This document shows positions 36,324 through 44,271 of a stretch of DNA of 64,000 nucleotides, piece by piece. Position numbers and translations under genes: made by a program. Source of the DNA: Robiginitalea aurantiaca (GTDB lineage Bacteria; Bacteroidota; Bacteroidia; Flavobacteriales; Flavobacteriaceae); NCBI RefSeq assembly GCF_030380815.1, contig NZ_JAUDUY010000002.1, positions 310,001-374,000 of the forward strand, in the 5' to 3' direction. Within the stretch, counting starts at the first letter, position 1, and every line of letters starts with the position of its first letter. The notes beneath the pieces were generated by a model, which searched no databases, had not been told where the DNA came from, and was given only the letters and a program-made list of their open reading frames with translations.

Positions 36324-37251
36324 GGGCCTCCTGCTTTTGAACGGTTTGAATGAAAATATCATTGACTGATGGAACGACCTCCTGAAATGAGGATAAAACA
36401 CCTCGCCGGGTGAGGTAATTCATAAAGTCACCCTGGTTTGCATCCTCCAGGCTGACCACAAAATCCCAGATACCTTCATCGGAGTGAAAGGCGGACCGAA
36501 CCACCGGTGCCAAAGCTTCCATCCCGTTCAGCCCATCCTCCTGCTTTGAGGGCATCCATCGCACCCTGAATTCATTGCTTCGGTAAGCCTTTTTTATAGA
36601 AGATAACCTTCCCTCCAAAATCTTATGAGACCGATGGATCAGTGCAATGTACTCGCAGAGTTCCTCAACGGATTCCATCCGGTGTGTTGAAAAAATTATC
36701 GAAGCTCCCTCATTTCGCAATTCCAGGATTTGATCCTTTATCAACGCCGCGTTAATCGGATCGAACCCACTGAATGGTTCATCGAAAATAAGGAGTCTGG
36801 GCCTGTGCAGTACCGTTGTAATAAACTGGATTTTCTGAGCCATACCCTTGGAGAGTTCCTGAACCTTGCGGTTCCACCAGTCCCCGATTTCAAGTTTTTC
36901 GAACCAGTAGTTCAGTTCCCTGTGGGCATCAGCCCTGGAAAGTCCTTTGAGCTGGGCCAAATAGAGTGCCTGCTCCCCTACTTTCATGTTTTTGTACAGG
37001 CCGCGTTCCTCGGGTAGATAGCCAATTTGAGCCACATGTTCAGGCTTAAGCGGTTCCCCTCCGAGATATACCTGCCCCTGATCCGGAAAAGCAATTTGAT
37101 TAATGATCCGAATCAGCGTTGTCTTACCAGCCCCATTCGGACCCAGCAAACCGTAAATAGAATGTGTTGGAACCTCGAGCGATACCCCGTCCAGTGCCTT
37201 AAAATTCCCGAAAGATTTACTGACTTCCCTGATGGAAAGAATGGGATCCAT
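36316..37251 (-). CDS. ABC transporter ATP-binding protein (NatA-like)
   Basis: This 311-residue ATPase partners the ABC-2 permease that follows. It has Walker A (GLLGPNGAGKTT), Q-loop (GYLPEERGLYKNM), signature (LSKGMAQKIQF), Walker B (LLIFDEPFSGFDP) and H-loop (IIFSTHRMESVE). The C-terminal extension carries no recognised domain. It is the first gene of an eight-gene minus-strand run that ends with modC. A near-consensus -7 element (TATCTTTA) lies upstream at about 37282-37289, with A in place of the final G. Confidence 0.92.
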   Translation of the reverse strand: MDPILSIREVSKSFGNFKALDGVSLEVPTHSIYGLLGPNGAGKTTLIRIINQIAFPDQGQVYLGGEPLKPEHVAQIGYLPEERGLYKNMKVGEQALYLAQLKGLSRADAHRELNYWFEKLEIGDWWNRKVQELSKGMAQKIQFITTVLHRPRLLIFDEPFSGFDPINAALIKDQILELRNEGASIIFSTHRMESVEELCEYIALIHRSHKILEGRLSSIKKAYRSNEFRVRWMPSKQEDGLNGMEALAPVVRSAFHSDEGIWDFVVSLEDANQGDFMNYLTRRGVLSSFQEVVPSVNDIFIQTVQKQEAHA

Positions 37252-37373
37252 ACCGATTTGATTTGAGTGGTTTAAAGATAGGTATTCAGGACTAACTATT
37301 GCACGATCTGCGCTTCAACCCGGGCTTTTTAACACTGGCGGTAAAGCTTGCAAAAATGGGGCGCGGCTTTAAA

Positions 37374-37412
37374 AGAAAAACCCATCCTTAAACGAATTTA
37401 AGGATGGGAAAA
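37374..37412 (-). terminator. grpE-dnaJ terminator with UUCG tetraloop
   Basis: CCCATCCTTAAA (37381-37392) and TTTAAGGATGGG (37397-37408) make a perfect 12-bp stem. The tetraloop is TTCG on the minus strand, followed there by TTTTTCTTTT. A-rich and T-rich flanks on both sides could allow use in either direction. Confidence 0.85.
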
Positions 37413-37498
37413 AAATTGCTATGAAAAAGAAAATTAATATTGGAGTCCCAATATCAAGTCAAATATACATTTTTTATTTTAATGGGACGCAATTATCC

Positions 37499-38617
37499 TC
37501 AGGAGAACATATCCTTTACTTTCTCAAAGAAAGATTTATCAGATTTCTCTGGCTTTGGTTCAAATTTTTCATCGTTTTGCATACGTTCGAAAAACTCTCG
37601 TTGTTCCTTGCTCAGCTCTTTAGGAGTCCAGACGTTAACATGAACGAGTAAATCGCCGGTGCCATATCCGTTAATGCTCTTTATCCCTTTATTTCGCAAT
37701 CTGAGGATTTTACCGGATTGTAAACCGGACTCCAGTTTAATCCTCACTTTTCCCCCTACGGTATCTATTTCCTTGGAGGTTCCCAAAACTGCATCCGGGA
37801 TACTGATATACAGATCGTAATGAAGGTTGTCCCCTTCCCGCTTTAAGGTCGGATGTTCTTTGGTTTCAATAGCAACCAGAAGATCCCCAGGTATCCCGTT
37901 CCCCGGAGCCTCATTCCCCTTTCCGGAAACTTTGAGCTGCATACCCGACTCGACCCCTGCAGGTATTTTTATAGAGACCGTCTCTTCCTGAGCAATCAGT
38001 CCGTGGGCGTCTGCGCCTGCTGGCTTATGATCGAGCACCTGCCCGGATCCCCCGCAGGTTGTACAGGCAGTAGCTGTTTGCATCCGGCCCAGGATTGTAT
38101 TGGTCACCCGTGTCACTTGCCCGCTACCTCCACAGGCAGCACAAGTCTTGTAGGTCACTCCAGATGCCTGAATTTTGCGCTTTACTTTAATTTTTTTCTC
38201 GACTCCGTTGGCGACTTCCTCTAAACTGAGATTCACACGAATACGAAGGTTACTTCCTTTAACGCGGGCCTGTCCACCCCCGAAACCGCCGAAACCGCCA
38301 CCAAATGCACCTCCGAATGCACCCCCGAAGATATCTCCGAACTGGCTGAAGATGTCCTCCATATTCATGCCGCCGGAACCGAAACCTCCATTCCCTTCAA
38401 AAGCAGCATGACCAAAACGGTCGTAACGTGCCTTTTTATCGGAATCACTCAGCACTTCATACGCTTCGGCCGCCTTTTTAAAATTCTCTTCAGCAGCAGA
38501 ATCTCCGGGATTCCGATCCGGGTGAAATTCGATCGCTTTTTTTCGGTAAGCCTTTTTGATTTCGCTGGCCGATGCGTTTTTTTCGACTCCCAGTATTTCG
38601 TAATAATCCTCCTTCAT
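37499..38617 (-). CDS. dnaJ: Chaperone DnaJ (type I) with a reduced zinc domain
   Basis: This Hsp40 stimulates DnaK ATPase and delivers substrates. The 372 residues comprise a J domain with HPD at 32-34, a Gly/Phe-rich linker (about 74-115), a zinc region and the C-terminal substrate domain ([17 protein letters not shown]). Only two CxxCxGxG motifs are present, CAACGGSG (159-166) and CTTCGGSG (185-192). By position these match motifs 2 and 3 (zinc centre II); motifs 1 and 4 are replaced by [11 protein letters not shown] and [15 protein letters not shown]. It lies 4 bp after grpE in one transcript. Confidence 0.96.
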   Translation of the reverse strand: MKEDYYEILGVEKNASASEIKKAYRKKAIEFHPDRNPGDSAAEENFKKAAEAYEVLSDSDKKARYDRFGHAAFEGNGGFGSGGMNMEDIFSQFGDIFGGAFGGAFGGGFGGFGGGQARVKGSNLRIRVNLSLEEVANGVEKKIKVKRKIQASGVTYKTCAACGGSGQVTRVTNTILGRMQTATACTTCGGSGQVLDHKPAGADAHGLIAQEETVSIKIPAGVESGMQLKVSGKGNEAPGNGIPGDLLVAIETKEHPTLKREGDNLHYDLYISIPDAVLGTSKEIDTVGGKVRIKLESGLQSGKILRLRNKGIKSINGYGTGDLLVHVNVWTPKELSKEQREFFERMQNDEKFEPKPEKSDKSFFEKVKDMFS

Positions 38618-38621
38618 AAGC

Positions 38622-39173
38622 TTATTTTCCTACAACCACTTTAGGATGCCGGATTATCCGATCCCCGAGTTTGTATCCTTTTTCGATAACATCTATAACC
38701 TTCCCTACCAGTTTCTTATCCGGAGCGGGAATCTGCGTCACTGCTTCGTGCACCTCTGGATCGAAGGTATCCCCAGTTTTCACTTCAATTTCCTCCAGGC
38801 CCTTTGCCTTTAAGGTATCGCGGAATTTATTCTGTATAAGGGTTACCCCTTTGAAGAGTTCAGAATCCTCCGACCTGTCTATTTCACGTACAGCCCTGTC
38901 AAAATCATCCATTACAGGAAGAAGGGCTGAAATCACCTCCTGCCCTGCTGTCTTATAGAGATCCATCCGTTCCCGCGTGGTGCGCTTCTTATAATTCTCA
39001 AATTCAGCAAAAAGCCTGAGAAACTTATCTTTTTCCTTGCCCAACTCCTCTTTTAGAACCTCTTCTTCAGATCGCTCTTCTCCATTGGCTTCCTGCTGCT
39101 GTCCGTTTTCCAGAGTCGCCTCCTGATCCTGCAACAAATCGTCCTGTTCGTTGATTTCTTTATCCTTATTCAT
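38622..39173 (-). CDS. grpE: Nucleotide exchange factor GrpE
   Basis: GrpE releases ADP from DnaK. 183 residues from [10 protein letters not shown] (an ATG 12 bp upstream gives 187). An acidic N-terminal tail leads to a long coiled coil (residues about 40-95, [22 protein letters not shown]) and the C-terminal beta domain with [19 protein letters not shown] and [16 protein letters not shown], the family signature. It is co-transcribed with dnaJ, and a good promoter lies upstream. Confidence 0.96.
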   Translation of the reverse strand: MNKDKEINEQDDLLQDQEATLENGQQQEANGEERSEEEVLKEELGKEKDKFLRLFAEFENYKKRTTRERMDLYKTAGQEVISALLPVMDDFDRAVREIDRSEDSELFKGVTLIQNKFRDTLKAKGLEEIEVKTGDTFDPEVHEAVTQIPAPDKKLVGKVIDVIEKGYKLGDRIIRHPKVVVGK

Positions 39174-39208
39174 ACGAAAATTCAAAATTTACATCGCTTA
39201 AATGATGG

Positions 39209-39240
39209 CAAAAGTACTGCCATTTCTAAGAAAATGTCAA
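39209..39240 (-). promoter_or_regulatory. grpE-dnaJ promoter
   Basis: On the minus strand TTG (39238-39240) precedes TACTTTTG (39209-39216) by 21 bp, within the flavobacterial consensus spacing. Confidence 0.65.
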
Positions 39241-39298
39241 AATGTCACTAAAAATCGGCAATAGTAATAGGATTCCGGCAGCATCGCCGGCAGATATC

Positions 39299-40210
39299 TC
39301 AGGGAGTCAGTAAATTTTCCAAAGCCTGATGCACATTGTGGTAAGTAAATTTGAACCCTTCCATAGCGATCTTTTCCGAACTGACGCGCTGGCTGGCCAG
39401 GAGGAGGTTAGACATTTCGCCAAAAACAGCTGAAAGTACCCAGGAAGGAACTTTTGGCAGCCACAGGGGTTTGCCGAGGATGCGTGCAATTTCCTGAGTG
39501 AGTTTTTGATTGGTGACCGGATTCGGGGCCACAGCGTTATAAATCCCCTCCAGGCGCTCCTCCAGGGAAAAAATCATCATTGAAGCGAGGTCCTCCAGGT
39601 GAATCCAAGACTGCCATTGCTGTCCACTTCCCAGTGGAGCACCCACCCCCAGCCGAACGGGTTTGACAATTTCCGGAAGGGCTCCACCTTTTTTTGAGAG
39701 TACCAAACCAATCCGCATAATCCCCAAAGGAAGACCCATAGTTTCAAATTCCAGGGCCGCACTTTCCCACAGCTGAACGGTTTCAGCCAAAAACCCCTGG
39801 CCGGAAATTTCGGATTGTTCCGTGTATAAATCGGTTACTGAATCCGGGTATATCCCAATTGCAGAGGCAGAAAGCACGTATTCAACTTCATGAGAATCGA
39901 GGGCGTTCAAACCGCCTTTTAATGTATTCAGGCTATCCGTCCGGCTCTGCTGGATCTGCTTTTTGTAGGAAGCAGTCCAGCGCCTAGAAATTGTAGCCCC
40001 GGCAAGGTTTATAATACATTTGACCCCCTCAAAGCTGGCAGGATCAATATATGCGGCAGCGGGATCCCAGAAAAAGCCTTTTACATCACCTTCGTCCCGG
40101 ATTTTAGCGCGGGAGGTTGTCAGGTAATGCACTCCCATACCTTTCTTACGGAGTTGAGTAACCAGTTCCTTACCTACGAGACCCGTAGCCCCTGTTATGA
40201 GTACTTTCAA
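39299..40210 (-). CDS. TIGR01777 family NAD-dependent epimerase
   Basis: This is a 303-residue short-chain dehydrogenase-like protein. The N-terminal Rossmann motif is ITGATGLVGKELV, GVKCIINLAGATISRRWT follows, and the C-terminus carries the DUF1731 region (GKPLWLPKVPSWVLSAVFGEM, LASQRVSSEKIAMEGF). The family (SULA-like sugar epimerase) has no firmly established reaction. A TATTTTTG element lies 14 bp upstream of the start. Confidence 0.9.
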   Translation of the reverse strand: MKVLITGATGLVGKELVTQLRKKGMGVHYLTTSRAKIRDEGDVKGFFWDPAAAYIDPASFEGVKCIINLAGATISRRWTASYKKQIQQSRTDSLNTLKGGLNALDSHEVEYVLSASAIGIYPDSVTDLYTEQSEISGQGFLAETVQLWESAALEFETMGLPLGIMRIGLVLSKKGGALPEIVKPVRLGVGAPLGSGQQWQSWIHLEDLASMMIFSLEERLEGIYNAVAPNPVTNQKLTQEIARILGKPLWLPKVPSWVLSAVFGEMSNLLLASQRVSSEKIAMEGFKFTYHNVHQALENLLTP

Positions 40211-40223
40211 AGCTATTTTTATG

Positions 40224-40231
40224 CAAAAATA
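40224..40231 (-). promoter_or_regulatory. Epimerase promoter, -7 element
   Basis: The minus strand reads TATTTTTG (TAnnTTTG), 14 bp upstream of the epimerase ATG. Confidence 0.45.
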
Positions 40232-40278
40232 GTGCTTTACCCGCCGAGGGCCGTAGAGATTATAGGGGATTTAACACT

Positions 40279-40965
40279 TTAGGCCGGAATACCTGACAAA
40301 GCGGGTTTTGAGGCTCTTAACATTTCCCGTTTCCCGGGAGGTCCGGGCAAGCGTTCTGTGACAAACCCGGCAGTTTGCATGGCTCTTCGAACACTTCCCT
40401 TAGCCGCGTAAGTGACCAGAATCCCCCCGGGCCTCAGTGCCTTATACATGCGTTCAAAAATATCAAGTGTCCAGAGATCGGGTTGTACCCGGGCGCCAAA
40501 AGCATCGAAATAAATCAGATCAAAAGAAGGATGCTCAGTTGCAAACTCCCTTACATCCGACTTCCGTTTGCAAAGTGAAAAACCCGGTCCGATGGTTACG
40601 GGTTCGTTCCAGGGACTTAAATGCAGTTGTTTAAATAACTGAGCTGCTGAGGGGTAATCAAGATCGGATCCATAGTCCAGTTGACTCCACTCCGATTGAG
40701 GTACCGGGTACATTTCCAGGGAGGTATACGCTATGCTCAGGTTATGGGAAGGAGCTTCCAAAAGGGTGATCAGCGCATTCAACCCAGTTCCAAAGCCAAT
40801 TTCGAGGATCTCCAGTTCCCTGTCGGAAAATTGCCCGAGTCCTGCTTGAATAAAAACGTGATAGGCTTCCTGAACCGCGCCATGCATTGAATGGTACTGC
40901 TCATTCCAGTCGGTCAGCTGAATGGTCTTTGACCCGTCCGAGGTCCGCACGATCCTGCGCTCCAT
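40279..40965 (-). CDS. mnmD: tRNA U34 5-methylaminomethyl-2-thiouridine methyltransferase MnmD
   Basis: About 228 residues from MERRIVRTSDGSKTIQL at 40965; the longer frame to 41163 overlaps the DUF4920 gene and is rejected. It is the stand-alone methyltransferase domain of MnmC: substrate motif WNEQYHSMHGAVQEA, SAM motif LEIGFGTGLNAL, DLIYFDAFGARVQPDLW and LVTYAAKGSVRRA. It would complete the mnm5s2U wobble modification of tRNA. No FAD domain is fused, as in other Bacteroidota. It starts 1 bp after the DUF4920 gene. Confidence 0.9.
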   Translation of the reverse strand: MERRIVRTSDGSKTIQLTDWNEQYHSMHGAVQEAYHVFIQAGLGQFSDRELEILEIGFGTGLNALITLLEAPSHNLSIAYTSLEMYPVPQSEWSQLDYGSDLDYPSAAQLFKQLHLSPWNEPVTIGPGFSLCKRKSDVREFATEHPSFDLIYFDAFGARVQPDLWTLDIFERMYKALRPGGILVTYAAKGSVRRAMQTAGFVTERLPGPPGKREMLRASKPALSGIPA

Positions 40966-40966
40966 C

Positions 40967-41470
40967 CTACTGCAAGATTCGAACACCAGTAGCCTCGAAA
41001 CCGTTCTCGAATTCAGAACCCCTGATCTGCGCAATGAGCGAATCTGATGCTCCTGCATCTTCGGCCAAATGCCGGCGCTCATCTTCATCAACTTCAGAGA
41101 TAAATGCCCTTCCTTCAACAACAACTGTTTTCCCACTGATATCCTTGGGAACAAAAAATCCATAATCCTTAAACCGGACCATCACAGATTCATCGTTGGG
41201 CAGGTTTACACGCATCCAGCAACCTTTGGCCTGGCATACTTCAGCAACTTCCGCCTCAAAACGCGTACTAAGCGAATCTCCCGGTTTCAAGTCTGCAAAT
41301 ACCTGACCGAGCTCAGATTGTTCATAGATTACTCCGTCGGTAAGGGGTGCGCCAGCCAGGACAAACGATGGGCTTTCTTCAGCCTCAGTGGGGGTTTTCA
41401 TCTCGGTTTTGACCTCTTTACATCCGAAAAGAAGTGAAAAAATGATAAGGAAAATGTTAAAATATTTCAT
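40967..41470 (-). CDS. DUF4920 lipoprotein
   Basis: This 167-residue lipoprotein has a lipobox FGC (IIFSLLFGCKEV). The mature region has the DUF4920 pattern: LSTRFEAEVAEVCQAKGCWMRV with a CxxxxC pair, MVRFKDYGFFVPKDISGKTV, and EGRAFISEVDEDE. A role in metal or redox chemistry is suggested by the Cys pair but unproven. It is upstream of mnmD by 1 bp and divergent from ilvE. Confidence 0.85.
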   Translation of the reverse strand: MKYFNIFLIIFSLLFGCKEVKTEMKTPTEAEESPSFVLAGAPLTDGVIYEQSELGQVFADLKPGDSLSTRFEAEVAEVCQAKGCWMRVNLPNDESVMVRFKDYGFFVPKDISGKTVVVEGRAFISEVDEDERRHLAEDAGASDSLIAQIRGSEFENGFEATGVRILQ

Positions 41471-41575
41471 AGTCGTCAGTTTACAGCCTGAGTTTGCAAA
41501 TCTCTTGATTTTAAGGGATAAATTAAAAGGAGTACTGATTTAATTTACGTAATTTTAAACTGCAAAATCAGGCGT

Positions 41576-42643
41576 ATGGATTTATCAACTCTTCAAATTC
41601 CCGTCCAGAAAACAACAGATTCCCAGCTGGCAAACGTTGACTTTTCGAACCTTCCATTTGGAAAGGTCAATACCGATCACATGTTTATCTGCACCTTTAA
41701 AGACGGTAGCTGGCAAGATCCAAAGGTAGTGCCGTATCAGGCCATTTCACTGGATCCTTCTGCGAAAGTCTTTCACTATGGTCAAACGATTTTCGAGGGT
41801 ATGAAAGCTTATAAGGATTCCAAGGGAGGGGTATGGTTATTCCGTCCCGAAGAAAACCAGAAACGTCTAAACATTTCTGCGAAACGACTCGCCATACCCG
41901 AAGTACCGAAAGACATTTTTATGGAAGGGCTTAAAACACTTGTTGAGACAGACCATGAGTGGATCCCGAGGACCGAGGGAAGCTCGCTGTATATAAGACC
42001 CTTTATTTTTGCTTCAGGACGGGGGTTTCACGCCTCACCGGCAGATGAGTACACCTTCATAATTGCCTGCTCCCCATCCGGGTCTTATTTCGCAGGAAAG
42101 GTCGGTGTCCGTATCGAAGAAACCTATTCAAGAGCTGCCAATGGGGGTGTCGGGTATGCAAAAGCCGGAGGAAACTATGCCGGTCAGTTCTACCCTACTC
42201 AACTCGCGGTGGCCGATGGCTATCAGCAGGTTATTTGGACCGACGATAACGCCCACGAATATATTGAAGAGGCCGGAGCGATGAATATTTTTGTTCGCAT
42301 CGGAGATACCCTCCTCACCAGCCCTACCTCTGACCGCATCCTGGATGGGGTTACACGGAAAAGTATTCTTAAACTGGCCGAAGCTGAAAACATTCCGACT
42401 GAAGTTCGCAAAATCAGTGTTCAGGAATTGCTGGAGGCTCAGAAAAACGGGGCGTTAAAAGAAATGTTCGGTTCTGGGACGGCAGCAGTCATCTCCCCGA
42501 TTAGCAGTTTTGGATATAAGGGACAGCGGTATGAATTGCCACAACTCGAAGAGAGCTATGCAGCACATTTCAAAAAGCGCATTACCGACATTCAGTACAA
42601 CCGTGCTGAAGATCCCTTTGACTGGAGATACCCTGTTAAGTAA
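41576..42643 (+). CDS. ilvE: Branched-chain amino acid aminotransferase
   Basis: This PLP enzyme makes or breaks down Leu, Ile and Val (fold type IV). The 355 residues include FHYGQTIFEGMKAYKD, RLNISAKRLAIP, the PLP-Lys motif GYAKAGGNYAGQFYP, the cofactor-binding region EEAGAMNIFVRI, and SPTSDRILDGVTRKSIL. It is a single gene ended by a strong terminator and convergent with the MazG-like gene. Confidence 0.96.
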   Translation: MDLSTLQIPVQKTTDSQLANVDFSNLPFGKVNTDHMFICTFKDGSWQDPKVVPYQAISLDPSAKVFHYGQTIFEGMKAYKDSKGGVWLFRPEENQKRLNISAKRLAIPEVPKDIFMEGLKTLVETDHEWIPRTEGSSLYIRPFIFASGRGFHASPADEYTFIIACSPSGSYFAGKVGVRIEETYSRAANGGVGYAKAGGNYAGQFYPTQLAVADGYQQVIWTDDNAHEYIEEAGAMNIFVRIGDTLLTSPTSDRILDGVTRKSILKLAEAENIPTEVRKISVQELLEAQKNGALKEMFGSGTAAVISPISSFGYKGQRYELPQLEESYAAHFKKRITDIQYNRAEDPFDWRYPVK

Positions 42644-42646
42644 TAG

Positions 42647-42676
42647 AAAAGCCCGCTGGAGCGGGCTTTTTTTTTT
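42647..42676. terminator. Bidirectional terminator between ilvE and MazG-like gene
   Basis: GCCCGC (42651-42656) and GCGGGC (42661-42666) form a stem with a TGGA loop, extended by an A-run on the left and ten T on the right. It serves ilvE on the plus strand; the A-run makes it usable for the converging minus-strand gene too. Confidence 0.88.
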
Positions 42677-43061
42677 AAGTATCCAGAACAATGGCGATAT
42701 TGGGTTTAAAGTAGTTTGGTCCCTTAAGCACCTTGCCATCTTCCCTGTAAACCGGTTTACCATCGGATCCCAATTTGCTCATATTGCTCCGCTGTATTTC
42801 GGCAAATACTGCCTCGATTTTCTCTTGCATTCCGTGTTCGAGTATCGTGCCGCATAAGATATAGAGCATATCCCCCAGGGCATCGGCCACCTCGACCATA
42901 TCGCCATTCTGGGCTGCTTCATAATATTCCTGGTTCTCCTCTTGCATTAGGCTGAAACGCAGCGCATTTTTCCGCCTGCCCAGATCAGCAGTAGGCTCCT
43001 CTGAAATTCCCAGACCAAAGGCGCGGTGAAATTCGGCAACAGCCTTTATTTTTTCTTTCAT
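42675..43061 (-). CDS. MazG-like/PRA-PH-type NTP pyrophosphohydrolase
   Basis: This 128-residue all-alpha pyrophosphatase has the metal-binding Glu/Asp motif in LMQEENQEYYEAAQ and EVADALGDMLYILCG (ExxE...ExxD). The N-terminus AVAEFHRAFGLGISEEP and the tail YREDGKVLKGPNYFKPNI fit the phosphoribosyl-ATP pyrophosphohydrolase-like superfamily, not linked to his genes here. It probably hydrolyses non-canonical NTPs, but the substrate is not known. Confidence 0.87.
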   Translation of the reverse strand: MKEKIKAVAEFHRAFGLGISEEPTADLGRRKNALRFSLMQEENQEYYEAAQNGDMVEVADALGDMLYILCGTILEHGMQEKIEAVFAEIQRSNMSKLGSDGKPVYREDGKVLKGPNYFKPNIAIVLDT

Positions 43062-43079
43062 TTATGTAGGGGTTTGGTT

Positions 43080-43087
43080 TAGCTTTG
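43080..43087 (+). promoter_or_regulatory. Promoter -7 element upstream of 62-aa membrane protein
   Basis: TAGCTTTG (TAnnTTTG) lies 16 bp before the ATG at 43104. It supports this short gene being real. Confidence 0.45.
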
Positions 43088-43103
43088 CGCTAAAATAAAA
43101 AAT

Positions 43104-43292
43104 ATGTTCACCACCGGGCAACTCATTTTTGCAATCGCTTTTGTCCTTGTTTTTGTCGCTGTAATCATTCGAATGTATCGAAAGGACAGGAATTGGCAGC
43201 GTGAGCAGTACAAGGGTGTTGTCTGGGTTCTCATTTTTTTTATCGGGTTTGTCTCGCTTCTGGTATTCCTGAAATACATTCTTAGACCGTAA
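43104..43292 (+). CDS. Small two-helix membrane protein
   Basis: This 62-residue protein has two hydrophobic helices, LIFAIAFVLVFVAVIIRMY and VVWVLIFFIGFVSLLVFL, joined by a basic loop (RKDRNWQREQYKG). Its own TAnnTTTG element lies 16 bp upstream. No family is recognised. It sits between the divergent MazG-like gene and another small membrane gene. Confidence 0.65.
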   Translation: MFTTGQLIFAIAFVLVFVAVIIRMYRKDRNWQREQYKGVVWVLIFFIGFVSLLVFLKYILRP

Positions 43293-43350
43293 CGAATTTC
43301 GAACCATCCACAAAGGTTTTCAATTCATTTACAACGTTTTACGAAAAAGA

Positions 43351-43382
43351 TTGTTGAAAATATAAGAATTGCCGTACATTTG
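43351..43382 (+). promoter_or_regulatory. Strong flavobacterial promoter before 59-aa gene
   Basis: TTG at 43354-43356 (preceded by another at 43351-43353) is followed 18 bp later by TACATTTG at 43375-43382, a full match to TTG-N(17-23)-TAnnTTTG. The short gene starts 27 bp downstream. Confidence 0.7.
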
Positions 43383-43409
43383 CGTTAGCCAATTAAACAA
43401 CCTTTACCG

Positions 43410-43589
43410 ATGGTGATTTTTATTACCATATTCATAGCGCTTGTCGTCCTGAATGTGCTTCTGCTAACGTTCAGCACCTCCCTTCGATTTACTTTCAACC
43501 GGGATGCGGTTTTGGGACAAAAAGCTGAGAACACTAAAAAAGTGTACAATTTTAAATCGGCAGACTCTGATTTGAAGAAGGCGATCTAA
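43410..43589 (+). CDS. Small single-pass membrane protein, 59 residues
   Basis: This frame of 59 codons starts MVIFITIFIALVVLNVLLL, an N-terminal membrane helix, and then a soluble tail including RFTFNRDAVLGQKAEN and KVYNFKSADSDLKKAI. A full-consensus promoter lies 27 bp upstream and crcB begins 69 bp downstream. I recognise no family. Its length, promoter and position suggest a real small gene that automatic callers could miss. Confidence 0.6.
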   Translation: MVIFITIFIALVVLNVLLLTFSTSLRFTFNRDAVLGQKAENTKKVYNFKSADSDLKKAI

Positions 43590-43658
43590 GCCCTCTTCTG
43601 AATTCGATCCCATGAGTCCCGCCCTGCATGTTACATTCACCTCAAGAGATTTATTCCA

Positions 43659-44030
43659 ATGAAACACCTGCTCCTTATTTTTTTAGGCGGTGGGACAGGT
43701 AGTGCGCTGCGCTACCTCATAAGCGGATATCTTAATTCCAGTGAATCCCAATTTTATTTTGGGACCTTCCTCGTCAATATCCTTGGGTGTCTCCTATTGG
43801 GCTTTCTCGTTGGGCTTTCGTTAAAGGAAAATTCAGTATCAGGAGAAGTAATGCTCCTTTTAGGTGTTGGATTTTGTGGAGGCTTCACAACGTTTTCCAC
43901 TTTTGGAATGGAAATGTTCACCCTGCTGCGGGAAGAAAACTACGCAATGTTTTTTCGGTATACAGGGGGAAGTCTGATCATTGGCCTGTTGTCGACAGCC
44001 CTCGGCTTCTGGCTCTCACGGAGCTTCTAG
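43659..44030 (+). CDS. crcB: Fluoride channel CrcB/Fluc
   Basis: This is a 123-residue dimeric fluoride exporter of the inner membrane with four helices. Motifs are GGGTGSALRYLISGYL near the start, FGTFLVNILGCLLLGFLVG (conserved Asn), and GFCGGFTTFSTFGMEMF, the family hallmark with the TTFSTF pore motif. No fluoride riboswitch was recognised in the short upstream region. It is a single copy in this window. Confidence 0.95.
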   Translation: MKHLLLIFLGGGTGSALRYLISGYLNSSESQFYFGTFLVNILGCLLLGFLVGLSLKENSVSGEVMLLLGVGFCGGFTTFSTFGMEMFTLLREENYAMFFRYTGGSLIIGLLSTALGFWLSRSF

Positions 44031-44150
44031 TCCCTGCCAGATCGGCCAGAACTTTTCACATGTCATTTTTTCCCCCTTTAAACCCTTCCCTAACCTGATT
44101 TAGATCTGTCTGGTCATAACCTATAGAAACATTTCTATTTTTATTATTAT

Positions 44151-44170
44151 ACCCCTATTTTATTAGGGGT
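44151..44170. promoter_or_regulatory. Nitrogen operator N1 (outer) upstream of PII-amt
   Basis: This is a CCCCT-N8-AGGGG palindrome extended to ACCCCTA-N6-TAGGGGT and further by flanking TTAT/ATAA bases (12-bp arms in all). Its centre at 44160.5 lies 85.5 bp upstream of the last base of the -7 element. The same motif and spacing recur upstream of glnA. Confidence 0.7.
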
Positions 44171-44202
44171 ATAATTATTATAATGATACTTAAATGCAAG
44201 TC

Positions 44203-44222
44203 ACCCCTATTTTTATAGGGGT
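44203..44222. promoter_or_regulatory. Nitrogen operator N2 (inner) upstream of PII-amt
   Basis: This second CCCCT-N8-AGGGG palindrome (ACCCCTAT-N4-ATAGGGGT) is centred at 44212.5, 52 bp from N1 (about five helical turns) and 33.5 bp from the end of the -7 element. It covers the place of the -33 element, for which no TTG is visible, fitting an activator site or a repressor that blocks the polymerase. Confidence 0.7.
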
Positions 44223-44238
44223 ATTTTCTATTTTCTTA

Positions 44239-44246
44239 TATATTTG
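44239..44246 (+). promoter_or_regulatory. PII-amt promoter, -7 element
   Basis: TATATTTG matches TAnnTTTG, 25 bp upstream of the PII start codon and 17 bp after operator N2. Confidence 0.6.
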
Positions 44247-44271
44247 AACCGATTAACTAAAGTTATACTCC

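Noticed and set aside
38260-38345. Repetitive GCC/CCG-rich stretch
   Set aside because: It codes the Gly/Phe-rich linker of DnaJ and is not a separate repeat element.
40966-41163. Longer N-terminus for MnmD (frame to 41163)
   Set aside because: It overlaps the DUF4920 gene and the MnmD family starts near MERRIVRTSDGS.
43590-43640. A TTCGATCCC word like a tRNA T-arm
   Set aside because: No acceptor stem or anticodon arm can be built around it. No tRNA or rRNA was seen anywhere in the window.
43590-43658. Possible fluoride riboswitch before crcB
   Set aside because: The 69-bp space has no match to the conserved pseudoknot words of the crcB motif.
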